Below, piece by piece: positions 1 to 9,278 of a DNA stretch of 64,000 nucleotides. This DNA comes from Mycobacterium sp. (GTDB lineage: Bacteria; Actinomycetota; Actinomycetes; Mycobacteriales; Mycobacteriaceae), in contig JAHFVD010000038.1 in assembly GCA_023264735.1 (NCBI GenBank), positions 1-64,000 on the forward strand, written 5' to 3'. The notes under the pieces are model-generated. The model saw only the letters and a list, made by a program, of their open reading frames with translations, was not told the DNA's origin and ran no database searches. The position numbers were made by a program, and so were the translations under genes. Within the stretch, counting starts at the first letter, position 1; the number at the start of each line of letters is the position of its first letter.

Positions 1-1347
1 GAAGTCGGTGGTGGTGGCCTGGTAGGCCACATCGCGCAGCTGGCCGTCCAGACGTCCGTGCTTGATGCGGTAGAACCGCTGCCCGGTGAACTGGAAGTTA
101 TAGCGCTGCATGTCAATTGACCAGGACTTGTCCCCGACGATGTAGATGCCGTCATCGACCCGGGCGATCAGGTCGTCGGTGCTCAGGTCGTCGGTGCCCG
201 GCTGCAGGGAGACGTTGGCCATCCGCTGGATCGGGACGTGGTGCGCGGAGTCGGCATAGGAGCAGCCGTTCGAGCGGGCCTGCCCGAGCCGCGGCGCGAA
301 CACCCGGTCGAGCTGGTAGCCGACGAAAATCCCGTCGCGCACCAGGTCCCAGCTCTGCGCTGCCACCCCTTCGTCGTCGTATCCGATTGTGGCCAAGCCG
401 TATTCGACGGTGCGGTCGGCGGTCACGTTCATCACGGGCGATCCGTAGCGCATCGTGTTCAGCTTGTCTGGGGTGGCGAACGAGGTGCCCGCGTACGCGG
501 CCTCGTAGCCGATCGCACGGTCGTATTCGGTGGCGTGCCCGATTGATTCGTGAATGGTCAGCCACAGATTGGTCGGATCGATCACCAGGTCGGTCGGCCC
601 GGCAACCACCGTCGGCGCCTTGGTCTTGTCCGCCAGCAGGATGGGCAGCTCGGCCAGCTCGGTGCTCCAGTTCCACACCTCGTCACCGGCCAGCGCCTCC
701 CAGCCGCGCGCCATCGGCGGGGCCAGCGTCCGCATCGACTCGAAGCTGCCCGCGGCGGCGTCGACGGCCACTGCGTCCAGCGCCGGCATCACCCGCACCC
801 GCTGCTGGGTGATCGACGAGCCGAAGGTGTCGGCGTAGAACACCTGTTCCTTGACGGTGTTGACCATTGCCGAGACGTGGTCGACGCCGTCGGAAGCCAG
901 CAGCCGGCCGGAGTACTCGCCCAGCACCGCGATCTTGTCGGCGGTCGACACCGTGAACGGGTCGATGGCGTAGTTCGACACCCACGTGACGTCGGCGTAG
1001 ACGGGCTCGGGCGCCAGCTCGATGCGCTCCGCGTTCAGCACAGCCAGCGACGTGGCGACTTCGACCGCGCGACGGGCGGTGTCGGCGGCGACCTCGGGAG
1101 CCAGCTCGGCGTGGGAGGCGAACCCCCAGGTGCCGTCGACGATCACCCGCACCGCCAACCCGATCTCGCGGTCGGTGACCGCACTCTGCAGCTCACCGTC
1201 GCGCAGCTGCACCACCTCGGTGGTGATGGCGTGGATGCGCAGGTCGGCGTAGCTGGCGCCGGCCGCACGGGCCGCCGATAGGGCCGCGTCGGCCAGCGCA
1301 TGGCGCGGCAGGGCCAAGAAGTCGGCGTCAACATCACGTGGACTCAC
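1..1347 (-). CDS. tldD: TldD/PmbA-family metallopeptidase, 3' end outside window
   Basis: Reading the minus strand from a GTG at 1345-1347 gives 449 codons that stay open to base 1, so the C-terminus is missing. The protein matches the TldD/PmbA modulator-of-gyrase family, zinc peptidases that trim peptides, including ribosomally made ones. The TldD zinc motif HExxxH is present as H266-E267-S-I-G-H271; PmbA partners lack it, so this is the TldD-like subunit. TldD proteins usually run 470-505 residues, so little is lost. In M. tuberculosis the same order (a TldD-like gene facing away from uspABC) is seen at Rv2315c-Rv2318. The start is 39 bp from uspA, so the two genes share a very short divergent region. 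The N-terminal choice is moderately certain, because I see no strong ribosome binding site. Confidence 0.88.
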   Translation of the reverse strand, partial: MSPRDVDADFLALPRHALADAALSAARAAGASYADLRIHAITTEVVQLRDGELQSAVTDREIGLAVRVIVDGTWGFASHAELAPEVAADTARRAVEVATSLAVLNAERIELAPEPVYADVTWVSNYAIDPFTVSTADKIAVLGEYSGRLLASDGVDHVSAMVNTVKEQVFYADTFGSSITQQRVRVMPALDAVAVDAAAGSFESMRTLAPPMARGWEALAGDEVWNWSTELAELPILLADKTKAPTVVAGPTDLVIDPTNLWLTIHESIGHATEYDRAIGYEAAYAGTSFATPDKLNTMRYGSPVMNVTADRTVEYGLATIGYDDEGVAAQSWDLVRDGIFVGYQLDRVFAPRLGQARSNGCSYADSAHHVPIQRMANVSLQPGTDDLSTDDLIARVDDGIYIVGDKSWSIDMQRYNFQFTGQRFYRIKHGRLDGQLRDVAYQATTTDF

Positions 1348-1386
1348 GTGCTACACCGTAACGGCAGGGTCCGGGAACCGGCTTTA

Positions 1387-2268
1387 ATGGCCAAGGTGAC
1401 CACTCGGCGTGTGCGCTCCAGCCTGCTGGGGTATGCGCTGCTGGCGCCGAGCCTGTTCGGGGTGGTGTGCTTCCTGCTGTTGCCCATGCTGGTGGTCGTG
1501 TGGCTGAGCTTGCACCGCTGGGATCTGCTCGGGCCCATCCGCTATGTGGGGCTGGACAATTGGCGCTCGGTGCTCACCGATGCCAGTTTCGGCAATTCGC
1601 TGTTGGTGACGCTGGCCTTCATCGCGATCGTCGTTCCCGCCCAGATCGTCCTCGGTTTGGCCGCGGCGGCATTGCTGGCCCGAGAGCTGCCGGGTAGCGG
1701 GGTGTTCCGCACGCTGTACGTGGTGCCGTGGGTGTGCTCGCCGCTGGCAGTCGGGGTGCTGTGGCATTGGATCCTGGCGCCCACCGACGGTGCGGTGAGC
1801 ACTGTGCTCGGCCACCGCATCGAATGGCTCACCGATCCGGGGCTCGCGCTGCCGGTCGTCTCGGCGGTGACGGTGTGGACCAACGTCGGCTACGTGACGC
1901 TGTTTTTCCTGGCCGGCATCCTGGCGATCCCCCCGCAGATCCACGCCGCCGCGCGACTGGACGGCGCGACGAGCTGGCAGCGGTTCTGGCACATCACCCT
2001 GCCGATGCTGCGCCCGACGCTGTTCTTCGTCTCGGTCACCGGCATCGTCAGCGCGGCCCAGGTGTTCGACACCGTGTACGCGCTGACGGGTGGTGGGCCC
2101 GCTGGGCGCACCGATCTGGTGGCGCATCGCATCTACGCCGAGGCGTTCGGCGCCGCGGCGATCGGGCGGGCCGCGGTGATGGCGCTGGTGTTGTTCGTCA
2201 TCCTGGTCGGCGCGACGATCGTGCAGCACCTCTACTTCCGCAAGCGGATCAGCTATGACCTCACGTAA
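1387..2268 (+). CDS. uspA: Sugar ABC transporter permease UspA
   Basis: This is a 293-residue inner-membrane permease of the MalF/UgpA family with about six hydrophobic helices. The EAA-loop signature that docks the ATPase appears near residues 195-215 (HAAARLDGATSWQRF). Together with UspB and UspC it forms the importer that in M. tuberculosis binds amino sugars. The ATPase is not encoded here; mycobacterial sugar importers of this kind can share a remote ATPase. I chose the ATG at 1387 because the reading frame upstream of it lies antisense to the start of the TldD gene and shows no family similarity. The 3' end overlaps uspB by 14 nt, so translation is probably coupled. The name rests on family features and gene order. 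Confidence 0.88.
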   Translation: MAKVTTRRVRSSLLGYALLAPSLFGVVCFLLLPMLVVVWLSLHRWDLLGPIRYVGLDNWRSVLTDASFGNSLLVTLAFIAIVVPAQIVLGLAAAALLARELPGSGVFRTLYVVPWVCSPLAVGVLWHWILAPTDGAVSTVLGHRIEWLTDPGLALPVVSAVTVWTNVGYVTLFFLAGILAIPPQIHAAARLDGATSWQRFWHITLPMLRPTLFFVSVTGIVSAAQVFDTVYALTGGGPAGRTDLVAHRIYAEAFGAAAIGRAAVMALVLFVILVGATIVQHLYFRKRISYDLT

Positions 2269-3067
2269 CGCGCTGATCTATCTGGGGCTGCTGGCCGGTG
2301 CGCTGATCACCCTGGCCCCGTTCGGGTTGGGCCTGCTGACCTCGTTCACCTCTGCCCAGCAGTTCGCCACCGGCACACCGCTGTCGCTGCCCAACCCGCC
2401 CACGCTGGCCAACTACGCCGGGCTCGGTGACGCCGGATTCGGCCGCGCGCTAGCGGTCACCACGCTGATGACGGCGATGATCACGCTGGCGCAGCTGACG
2501 TTTTCGGTGCTCGCGGGTTACGCGTTCGCCCGTCTGGAGTTCACCGGCCGCGACACGTTGTTCTGGGTGTACATCGCCACGCTGATGGTGCCGGGCACCG
2601 TCACCGTCGTGCCGCTGTATCTGATGATGGCCGAGCTGGGGTTGCGGAACACGTTCTGGGCGTTGGTGTTGCCGTTCCTGTTCGGCTCGCCGTACGCGAT
2701 CTTCTTGTTGCGGGAGTACTTTCGCGGTATCCCCGCCGACCTGGTCAACGCCGCCCGCCTGGACGGGGCCAACACGCTGGACGTGATCGTGCACGTGGTG
2801 TTGCCGGCCAGCAAGCCGATCCTGGTGACGCTGACGTTGATCACCGTTGTTTCGCAATGGAATTCGTTCATGTGGCCGCTGGTCATCACCAGCGGTGGCA
2901 GCTGGCGGGTGCTGACGGTCGCGACGGCAGGGCTGCAGACCCAGTACAACGCGCAGTGGACGTTGGTGATGGCGGCGACGACGGTGGCGATCGTCCCGCT
3001 GATCGCGCTGTTCCTGGTGTTCCAACGCCAGATCGTGCGCTCGATCGTCGTCACGGGGCTCAAATGA
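2255..3067 (+). CDS. uspB: Sugar ABC transporter permease UspB
   Basis: This is a 270-residue permease of the MalG/UgpE family and partner of UspA. It has about six membrane segments. The C-terminal EAA loop is VNAARLDGANTLDVI near residues 165-180, followed by a typical LPxSKP segment. It overlaps uspA by 14 nt upstream, and its TGA stop overlaps the uspC start in an ATGA, so the three genes are one transcript. The length agrees with the M. tuberculosis protein (about 274 residues). Its role is the second half of the membrane channel for amino-sugar uptake. Confidence 0.88.
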   Translation: MTSRNALIYLGLLAGALITLAPFGLGLLTSFTSAQQFATGTPLSLPNPPTLANYAGLGDAGFGRALAVTTLMTAMITLAQLTFSVLAGYAFARLEFTGRDTLFWVYIATLMVPGTVTVVPLYLMMAELGLRNTFWALVLPFLFGSPYAIFLLREYFRGIPADLVNAARLDGANTLDVIVHVVLPASKPILVTLTLITVVSQWNSFMWPLVITSGGSWRVLTVATAGLQTQYNAQWTLVMAATTVAIVPLIALFLVFQRQIVRSIVVTGLK

Positions 3068-4338
3068 GCTGGCCGCCACGGTTCTCCACCCGGATGCTGG
3101 CCGGGCTGATCACGGTCGCGCTGCTGCTGGTTGCCGGCGCACTGGTGCTGGGCCGCACCGACGGGCCGTCCGGGAAAACCATTGTCACGGTGCGGCTGTG
3201 GGACCCCGCGGTGGCTGCCGCCTATGCAGACTCATTCACAGAGTTCACCCGCACCCATCCCGATATCGAAGTGCGCACCGACGTCGTCGCCTACGCCAGT
3301 TACTTCGACACCCTGCGCACCGATGTGGCCGGCGGCGGCGCCGACGACATCTTCTGGATCAACAACGCCAACGTCGCCGAATACGCCGACAACAACCGGC
3401 TCATGGTCATCGAGCCCAACGCCGACTGGGATCCGTCGGTAGTCGCCCAGTTCACCCGCGTCGGCAAGCTATGGGGTGTCCCGCAGTTGACCGACGCCGG
3501 AATCGCCCTGTACTACAACGCCGACCTGCTGGCCGCCGACGGTGTCGAACCGGCCGACCTGGATACGCTGAGCTGGGATCCCGACGCGAGCGTCGACACG
3601 CTGCGGCCGATGCTGAAGCGCCTCACCCACGGCAGGCAGTGGGGTTACAACGCCGCCAACGACTTACAGGCCATCTACCTCAACTACATCGGCTCGGCCG
3701 GTGGGGTGTTCTCCGACGGTGACCGGTTCGCCTTCGACAACCCGCAGGCCGCTACCGCATTCCGCTACGTCATCGACCTGATCAACACCGATCGTGTCGC
3801 CCCGCCTGCGTCGGACACCAACGACAACGGCGACTTCTCCCGCAATCAGTTCCTGTCGGGGCGGATGGCGCTGTTCCAGTCCGGCACCTACAACCTGGCG
3901 CAGGTGGCCGAGCGAGCGACGTTCCGCTGGGGGGTGGCGCTGCTGCCGGCCGGGCCTGCGGGCCGGGTCAGCGTCACCAACGGCATTGTCGCTGCGGGCA
4001 ATCCGGCCAGTCGCCATCCCGATGCGGTGCGCCAGGTGCTGGCCTGGCTGGGCAGCACCCGCGGCAACGAGTACGTCGGCCGCCAGGGCGCGGCCATCCC
4101 CGCGGTGCTGCCGGCCCAGGCGGTGTATTTCGACTACTGGTCGGCCAAAGGCGTCGACGTGCGGCCGTTCTTCACGGTGCTCGACGGCCCGCGCATCGCC
4201 GCGCCGGGCGGGGCTGGTTTCGCCGCCGGGTATCAGGCGATCAAGCCGTACTTCGACGAGATGTTCCTGGGCCGAACGCCCGTCAGCGAGGCGCTGGCCG
4301 CTGCCCAGCAGGCGGCCAACGCCGCCGCCGCGCGCTAG
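3064..4338 (+). CDS. uspC: Extracellular amino-sugar-binding protein UspC
   Basis: This is a 424-residue family-1 solute-binding protein that hands substrate to UspA/UspB. A single hydrophobic segment (about residues 9-30) precedes the binding lobes. The start is the ATG overlapping the uspB stop (ATGA). Binding-protein features include the early VRLWD strand and a D-x-F-W-I-N-N segment near residue 95. The M. tuberculosis orthologue is described as a lipoprotein, but I see no lipobox cysteine after this hydrophobic segment. The protein may therefore be held by an uncleaved N-terminal helix. The family call is firm and the amino-sugar specificity is inherited from synteny. Confidence 0.87.
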   Translation: MSWPPRFSTRMLAGLITVALLLVAGALVLGRTDGPSGKTIVTVRLWDPAVAAAYADSFTEFTRTHPDIEVRTDVVAYASYFDTLRTDVAGGGADDIFWINNANVAEYADNNRLMVIEPNADWDPSVVAQFTRVGKLWGVPQLTDAGIALYYNADLLAADGVEPADLDTLSWDPDASVDTLRPMLKRLTHGRQWGYNAANDLQAIYLNYIGSAGGVFSDGDRFAFDNPQAATAFRYVIDLINTDRVAPPASDTNDNGDFSRNQFLSGRMALFQSGTYNLAQVAERATFRWGVALLPAGPAGRVSVTNGIVAAGNPASRHPDAVRQVLAWLGSTRGNEYVGRQGAAIPAVLPAQAVYFDYWSAKGVDVRPFFTVLDGPRIAAPGGAGFAAGYQAIKPYFDEMFLGRTPVSEALAAAQQAANAAAAR

Positions 4339-4391
4339 GTGTCGCCGAACGTGGGGCATTTCGTTGAATGTCGTTCACGATCTCGACTAAA

Positions 4392-4427
4392 ACTCGCACT
4401 CTCGGCGAGTCGCAGGCCCACGCCTGC
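4392..4427. terminator. Two adjacent hairpins between convergent uspC and ecfT
   Basis: ACTCGC (4392-4397) pairs with GCGAGT (4405-4410) across a 7-base loop. GCAGG (4412-4416) pairs with CCTGC (4423-4427) across a 6-base loop. Their place between two converging genes suggests a bidirectional terminator. There is no U-tract, as is usual in mycobacteria. Confidence 0.4.
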
Positions 4428-4505
4428 AGGTCCTATGCACGGAAATTAGTCAAAATGCGCGCATAACACCCACACTCGGCGGGGGCTAGGAAAGCAGACC
4501 GCGCG

Positions 4506-5336
4506 CTAGATCCCCATACCCGCCAGCACGGTCGCCTGCAGGACCACGGACACCACACACACCACCGCCGAGATCGTCAGCACCACCCAGTCGGCCCGTC
4601 GCGGGCCGGATGGTGCTGCCGAGATCATGCCGGTCCCACCGCGTGTGGTGATCGCATCACCCATCTCGTCGGCGCGGCGCAGCGCCACCGTGATGCCCGC
4701 TGCCAGCAGGTCCACCATCTCGATGACCCAGCGCCTGCGGCGAGCCCGGCGGCTGGTCAGCACCGGCCGCGGACGCAGCCGACGCGCGGCATAGAGCAAC
4801 CGGAATTCGTCGAGAAGCATCGGAAAGGCCCGCAGCGACAAGGCAAGTGCGACCGCCCAGTCGTCAACCGGGATGCGGAAGACCTTCAGCGGCCGGCCCA
4901 GCCGCGCCACCGCGGGCGCGACGTCGGCGACGTTCGTCGTCCACGACACCAACATGCCCAGCGCCAACAGCACGATCGAGACGACGGTGATGCGCACGAA
5001 TTTCAGCAGACCGCCGACCGCGATGTCGTAGGACCCCAGATGGAATTCCGGGGATCCGCCGCCGATGGTCGCGGTGACGGCGCCCAGCAGCAGCAGAATC
5101 CACAGCCACATGGGCACCGACGGCACGACACCACGCGGGATCCGTGCCAGCCAGATCGCGATACCGATGAGGATCGTGACCAACGCCAGCGGCACCCAAT
5201 CCGGGTAGAACGCCAGCAGGGCCGAAAAGCCGAGGACGACAATTATTTTGGTGCCCGCCCACAGCTGGTGGATCGGCGAGGTGCCGGGCACCGGACGCAG
5301 CAGGACCACCGGGCGGGCTTGACGTGCGTTCGTCAT
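4506..5336 (-). CDS. ECF transporter transmembrane T component (EcfT/CbiQ family)
   Basis: This 276-residue membrane protein has five to six hydrophobic segments. It carries the cytoplasmic coupling-helix pattern of EcfT proteins, including the conserved stretch [15 protein letters not shown] near residue 225. T components join the vitamin-binding S component to the two ATPases of energy-coupling-factor importers. The ATG at 5334-5336 overlaps the TGA of the upstream S-ATPase gene (ATGA), so the two are translated as a pair. M. tuberculosis Rv2325c appears to be the orthologue. The imported substrate is unknown. Confidence 0.85.
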   Translation of the reverse strand: MTNARQARPVVLLRPVPGTSPIHQLWAGTKIIVVLGFSALLAFYPDWVPLALVTILIGIAIWLARIPRGVVPSVPMWLWILLLLGAVTATIGGGSPEFHLGSYDIAVGGLLKFVRITVVSIVLLALGMLVSWTTNVADVAPAVARLGRPLKVFRIPVDDWAVALALSLRAFPMLLDEFRLLYAARRLRPRPVLTSRRARRRRWVIEMVDLLAAGITVALRRADEMGDAITTRGGTGMISAAPSGPRRADWVVLTISAVVCVVSVVLQATVLAGMGI

Positions 5337-7384
5337 GACGGCCCCTCGGTCAGCACGCCGTCGCTCAGATGCAGAGTGCGCGGGCACAGTTCTTCCAGAC
5401 CGACGAAATCGTGCGAGATCACCACGACGGTCAGGCCACTGTTGCGACGGAGATCGATCAGCAGCCGCAGCAGGCCGCGCTGACTGGCCGCATCCAGGCC
5501 GGCCAACGGCTCGTCGAGGATCAGTGCCTGCGGCGAGCGGGCCAGCAGACCGGCCATCACCACCCGGCGCATCTGCCCACCGGAGAGCTGGTCGATACGG
5601 CGCCCCACCAGCGACGCGTCCAACCCGACCTTCGCCAGCGCAGCTGTCACCCGGGCGCGATCGCGGTACGAAAATCCGGCCGCAGAAGCAACTTCGGTGT
5701 CAACACGTCCGCGCATCAGCTGCAGCCGGGCCGCCTGGAACCCGATCGCCACCTCGCCGACGCATTCCGAAGCGGGGCGTCCGCGCACCAGGCAGCAGCC
5801 CGTGGTCGGACTGGTCAGCCCGGCCATGATCCAGGCCAGCGTCGACTTTCCGGAACCGTTGCCACCGTGAATCAGGACGCCCTCGCCCTCGTGGATGGTG
5901 AAGTTGACGTCCTGCAGCGCAGGCTTGGCCCACGGTGTGCCGCTGGCATATTCGTGGCCGACATGTTCGAGCTGCAGCACCGGCTCAGCAGCGCGCGGTG
6001 CGACATTCACCGTCGGCGCGGGCGCAGCGGCACTCTCGACCATGTGGGCGTTGTCCACGGATTCGCTGAGTTTCACGTTCCGGTCGGCGGTATCGGCCTC
6101 GTTGTTGTAGTGAGTGATCTGCACCAGCGCCATCTGGTGGCGTTCGGTGAGTCCGGACAGCACGCTCAGCAGCGCCTCCCGCCCGCGCTGGTCAACCATG
6201 CTGGTGACCTCGTCGGCGATCAGCATCGACGGTTGGCGCGCCAGGGCGGCCGCCACCGCCAACCGCTGCAGCTCGCCACCGGACAGTCCGCCGGTGTCGC
6301 GTTCCTCCATGCCGACGAGTCCGACTTCGCTGAGCAGTCCCGCAACGTCGGTCTGCGTTCCTGGTGGCAGACCCCAGACGACGTCGTCGGCGACTCGCGT
6401 TCCCAGGACCTGACTTTCGGGATGCTGCATGATGACCGCCGTCCCACCCAGTTGTCCCAGGCCGACGGCGCCGGGGCGCTCGATCGAGCCGGAGGTGGGT
6501 TCGCGCCCGGACAGCAGCAGCATCAGCGTGGTCTTCCCGGAGCCGTTGGCACCGGTGATAGCCACGTCCTCCCCCGCGTCAACGGTCAGGCTCAGCGGCC
6601 GCAGCGCGTCGTGCGCGGCGTTGGGATACCGGAACCGGGCGTCGACCAACCGGACGGGAACGGGTGCGACAGGCCCGGTTTCGTCGGGCGTCTCGAGCTT
6701 GTGCACATCGGGGATGCCGCTGAGCCGGTCCAGCACCCGCGACAGCGCCCACCACCCGACCAGGGTGACGACCATGATCGAGAACATCGCGTAAGCCATC
6801 AACAGCAGCGGCCAGTACTGCAGCGCGAGGCCGAACAGATGCCTGGCGTCCTCGGCCGCGGGCCGGAAGGGCTCGAAGTGCGACACCACCGAGACGACGC
6901 CGTCGAAGTTGGCGGTCATCGCCGAGAAGGTCAGGGTGCGCAGCCGCACCAGGACGGTCAGCGCGGCGATGATGAAGAGTCCGAAGACGAACCCGGCGAC
7001 CAGGCCCACGGCGATGACGGTGGGGGTGCCGCGGCCGCGGCGTTTCATGATGCCGGCCAACCCACCGACGTAGGCGCAGTTGACCACCACCATCAACCCG
7101 CTCACGCCGGCGATCAGGAACGCGACGACACTCGCCGCGAACGTCGAGGCCACCAGCACGCGCAGCCGGTAGCGGTAGCCGAGCAGTCCTGTCGGGACCG
7201 TGGTCAGCAGCGACAGTCCCCCGGCAAACGGAACGACGACGGAAATGATCGACAGTGCGGCCGCGAGTGCGGCCATCACGGAGGCCTGAGCCATCTCGAC
7301 CGGTGACAGCGAGCCGACTCGGCGGCGATCCACCGACGGTCCGGAGGGCTGCGCCGCAGGGGCCTCCGGTCTCGTCGCGGTCAT
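5333..7384 (-). CDS. ECF transporter S component fused to two ATPase domains
   Basis: This single 683-residue chain holds a complete ECF substrate-binding and energy module. Residues about 28-215 are hydrophobic and look like an S component with around six helices. ATPase domain 1 has Walker A GANGSGKT (278-285), signature LSGGE (367-371) and a Walker B ending at D391-E392. ATPase domain 2 has Walker A GGNGSGKS (507-514), LSGGQ (600-604) and Walker B LILDE (621-625). With EcfT downstream this makes a full importer. I took the ATG at 7382-7384; upstream sequence in this frame has no family similarity and would run into the divergent marR gene. The layout matches M. tuberculosis Rv2326c. Vitamin or metal specificity cannot be read from the S part. 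Confidence 0.87.
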   Translation of the reverse strand: MTATRPEAPAAQPSGPSVDRRRVGSLSPVEMAQASVMAALAAALSIISVVVPFAGGLSLLTTVPTGLLGYRYRLRVLVASTFAASVVAFLIAGVSGLMVVVNCAYVGGLAGIMKRRGRGTPTVIAVGLVAGFVFGLFIIAALTVLVRLRTLTFSAMTANFDGVVSVVSHFEPFRPAAEDARHLFGLALQYWPLLLMAYAMFSIMVVTLVGWWALSRVLDRLSGIPDVHKLETPDETGPVAPVPVRLVDARFRYPNAAHDALRPLSLTVDAGEDVAITGANGSGKTTLMLLLSGREPTSGSIERPGAVGLGQLGGTAVIMQHPESQVLGTRVADDVVWGLPPGTQTDVAGLLSEVGLVGMEERDTGGLSGGELQRLAVAAALARQPSMLIADEVTSMVDQRGREALLSVLSGLTERHQMALVQITHYNNEADTADRNVKLSESVDNAHMVESAAAPAPTVNVAPRAAEPVLQLEHVGHEYASGTPWAKPALQDVNFTIHEGEGVLIHGGNGSGKSTLAWIMAGLTSPTTGCCLVRGRPASECVGEVAIGFQAARLQLMRGRVDTEVASAAGFSYRDRARVTAALAKVGLDASLVGRRIDQLSGGQMRRVVMAGLLARSPQALILDEPLAGLDAASQRGLLRLLIDLRRNSGLTVVVISHDFVGLEELCPRTLHLSDGVLTEGPS

Positions 7385-7489
7385 CACCCGATTCTGCCAG
7401 CCGTCGCGACCGGGCAGTCGGTTCGACGTGCGGCGGTGAGGCCACCTACGGACATGCTGTGAGCAAGGCCACCGAGTCGAGGGCGACAA

Positions 7490-7504
7490 CATAGTATTTC
7501 TATG
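7490..7504. promoter_or_regulatory. Palindrome in the ecf/marR divergent region (candidate MarR operator)
   Basis: CATAG (7490-7494) and CTATG (7500-7504) form an inverted repeat around TATTT. It sits 5 bp upstream of the marR start, in the 125-bp region shared with the ECF gene. Size and position fit an autoregulatory MarR site. Confidence 0.45.
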
Positions 7505-7509
7505 TAAAT

Positions 7510-7983
7510 ATGGAACGCATGAGTCCGACGCCAACCCAGGAACGACCCGGCGCCGCATCAGGGCTGGGATCCGAGTTACTCGGCGTCATCGCACGGCTCA
7601 ACCGGCTGGCCACTCAGCGCATCCGGCTGCCACTGCCCTGGGCACAGGCCCGTCTGCTCGGCACCATCGATGACCAGGGCGAAGCCCGGATTTCCGATCT
7701 GGCCGAGCTCGACCACTGCTCCCAGCCGACGATGACCACCCAGGTCCGTCGCCTGGAGGACGCCGGCCTGGTGGCCCGCACCCCCGATCCCGACGATGCG
7801 CGTGCCGTTCGCATCCGCATCACCCCCAAAGGCCAGACGATCCTGGCCCAGGTCCGCGCCGACCGTGCTGCGGTGATCGATCCGCGCATCGAGCGGCTGT
7901 CCGATGAGGACCGCGAAATTCTGTCGACCGCCGTCGGAGCATTGCATCGCCTGCTCGACGACCTCGACACGTCACCGAAGTAG
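7510..7983 (+). CDS. MarR-family transcriptional regulator
   Basis: This 157-residue protein has the MarR winged-helix layout: a dimerising N-terminal helix, a recognition helix in [18 protein letters not shown] (about residues 75-92), and a wing containing [12 protein letters not shown]. It probably represses its own promoter and possibly the divergent ECF transporter. The MFS gene starts 17 bp after its stop, so an efflux pump is a likely target too. The ATG at 7510 was chosen, but a second in-frame ATG at 7519 is possible. The arrangement next to the S-ATPase fusion matches M. tuberculosis Rv2327. Confidence 0.85.
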   Translation: MERMSPTPTQERPGAASGLGSELLGVIARLNRLATQRIRLPLPWAQARLLGTIDDQGEARISDLAELDHCSQPTMTTQVRRLEDAGLVARTPDPDDARAVRIRITPKGQTILAQVRADRAAVIDPRIERLSDEDREILSTAVGALHRLLDDLDTSPK

Positions 7984-8000
7984 TTAGGAGCGAGCCACTC

Positions 8001-9248
8001 ATGTGGCGTCAACCCAAGGCCGTGTGGGCGGTCGCGTTCGCATCCGTCGTCGCCTTCATGGGCATCGGGCTCGTCGACCCGATCCTGAAACCCATCGCCG
8101 ACAACCTCAACGCCACCCCGTCGCAGGTGTCCCTGCTGTTCACCAGCTACATGGCCGTCATGGGTGTGGCGATGCTGATCACCGGTGTGGTGTCCAGCCG
8201 CATCGGCCCGAAACGCACACTGCTGCTCGGCCTGGTCATCATCATCGCGGGCGCCGGACTGGCCGGGATGAGCGACACCGTGATGGGCATCGTCGGCTGG
8301 CGTGCGCTGTGGGGCCTGGGCAATGCCCTGTTCATCGCGACCGCGCTGGCCACCATCGTGAACTCCGCGCGTGGCTCGGTGGCCCAGGCGATCATCCTGT
8401 ACGAGGCGGCGCTGGGGCTGGGCATCGCAGTCGGCCCGCTCGTCGGCGGTGTGCTCGGTTCGATCTCGTGGCGCGGGCCGTTCTTCGGGGTGTCGGCGCT
8501 GATGGCGCTCGCCCTGGTGGTCACGACGCTGCTGCTGCCCGAAACGCCTCGCCCACAACGGGTCACGACGTTGGCCGATCCGTTCCGGGCGCTGCGGCAC
8601 CGGGGCCTGCTCGGCGTCGCAATCACCGCTCTGCTGTACAACTTCGGGTTCTTCACGCTGCTGGCGTTCACGCCGTTCCCGCTCGACATGACCGCCCACG
8701 AGATCGGTCTGATCTTCTTCGGCTGGGGGTTGTGCCTGGCATTCACCTCGGTGGTCGTCGCCCCGCGCCTGCAGCATCGATTCGGCACCGTCCGGGTGCT
8801 GCTGATCAACCTGCTGTGCTTCTCGGCGCTGCTCGCAGTGATGGCGGTCTTCACCGACGACAAGGCGGTCCTGGCCGCATGTGTGGTGGTGGCGGGTCTG
8901 TTCATCGGCATCAACAACACGCTGATCACCGAGACGGTGATGAAGGCCGCGCCCGTCGAGCGCGGAGTGGCCTCGGCGGCCTACAGCTTCATGCGATTCG
9001 GAGGCGCCGCCGTGGCACCGTGGCTGGCCGGGGTGCTGGGCGAGCGGGTCAGCGTGCACCTGCCGTTCTGGGTAGGCGCGGGCGCGGTGCTGGCCGGCGC
9101 CGGTGTGTTGGCGCTGACGGCCCGGCATTTGGGTGGGATTGATACTTCCGGCGGGCAGGAGCGAAGCGACTCGGGGAACCAGGGGAAAGATGAGCTGGAG
9201 GAGATCACCGAGCAGGCCACCGCGGTGACCATCGGCAGCGACAGCTGA
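8001..9248 (+). CDS. Major facilitator superfamily transporter, probable exporter
   Basis: This 415-residue protein has about twelve membrane segments. The loop-2/3 motif (SSRIGPKRTLLLG, about residues 62-74) and the motif-C-like glycines in segment 5 (EAALGLGIAVGPLVGG) are typical of proton-driven drug exporters. A good ribosome binding site (AGGAGCG) lies before the ATG at 8001. The last ~35 residues are hydrophilic and charged and would lie in the cytoplasm. Co-transcription with the MarR gene suggests substrate-inducible efflux. The substrate is unknown. Confidence 0.85.
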   Translation: MWRQPKAVWAVAFASVVAFMGIGLVDPILKPIADNLNATPSQVSLLFTSYMAVMGVAMLITGVVSSRIGPKRTLLLGLVIIIAGAGLAGMSDTVMGIVGWRALWGLGNALFIATALATIVNSARGSVAQAIILYEAALGLGIAVGPLVGGVLGSISWRGPFFGVSALMALALVVTTLLLPETPRPQRVTTLADPFRALRHRGLLGVAITALLYNFGFFTLLAFTPFPLDMTAHEIGLIFFGWGLCLAFTSVVVAPRLQHRFGTVRVLLINLLCFSALLAVMAVFTDDKAVLAACVVVAGLFIGINNTLITETVMKAAPVERGVASAAYSFMRFGGAAVAPWLAGVLGERVSVHLPFWVGAGAVLAGAGVLALTARHLGGIDTSGGQERSDSGNQGKDELEEITEQATAVTIGSDS

Positions 9249-9278
9249 TCGATGCGGGGGCCGAACCCGAGGAGAACG

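Noticed and set aside
5369..7306. 645-codon plus-strand frame opposite the ECF fusion gene
   Set aside because: Composition is glutamine/histidine/arginine-rich without motifs, while the minus strand encodes a complete transporter with all ATPase motifs.
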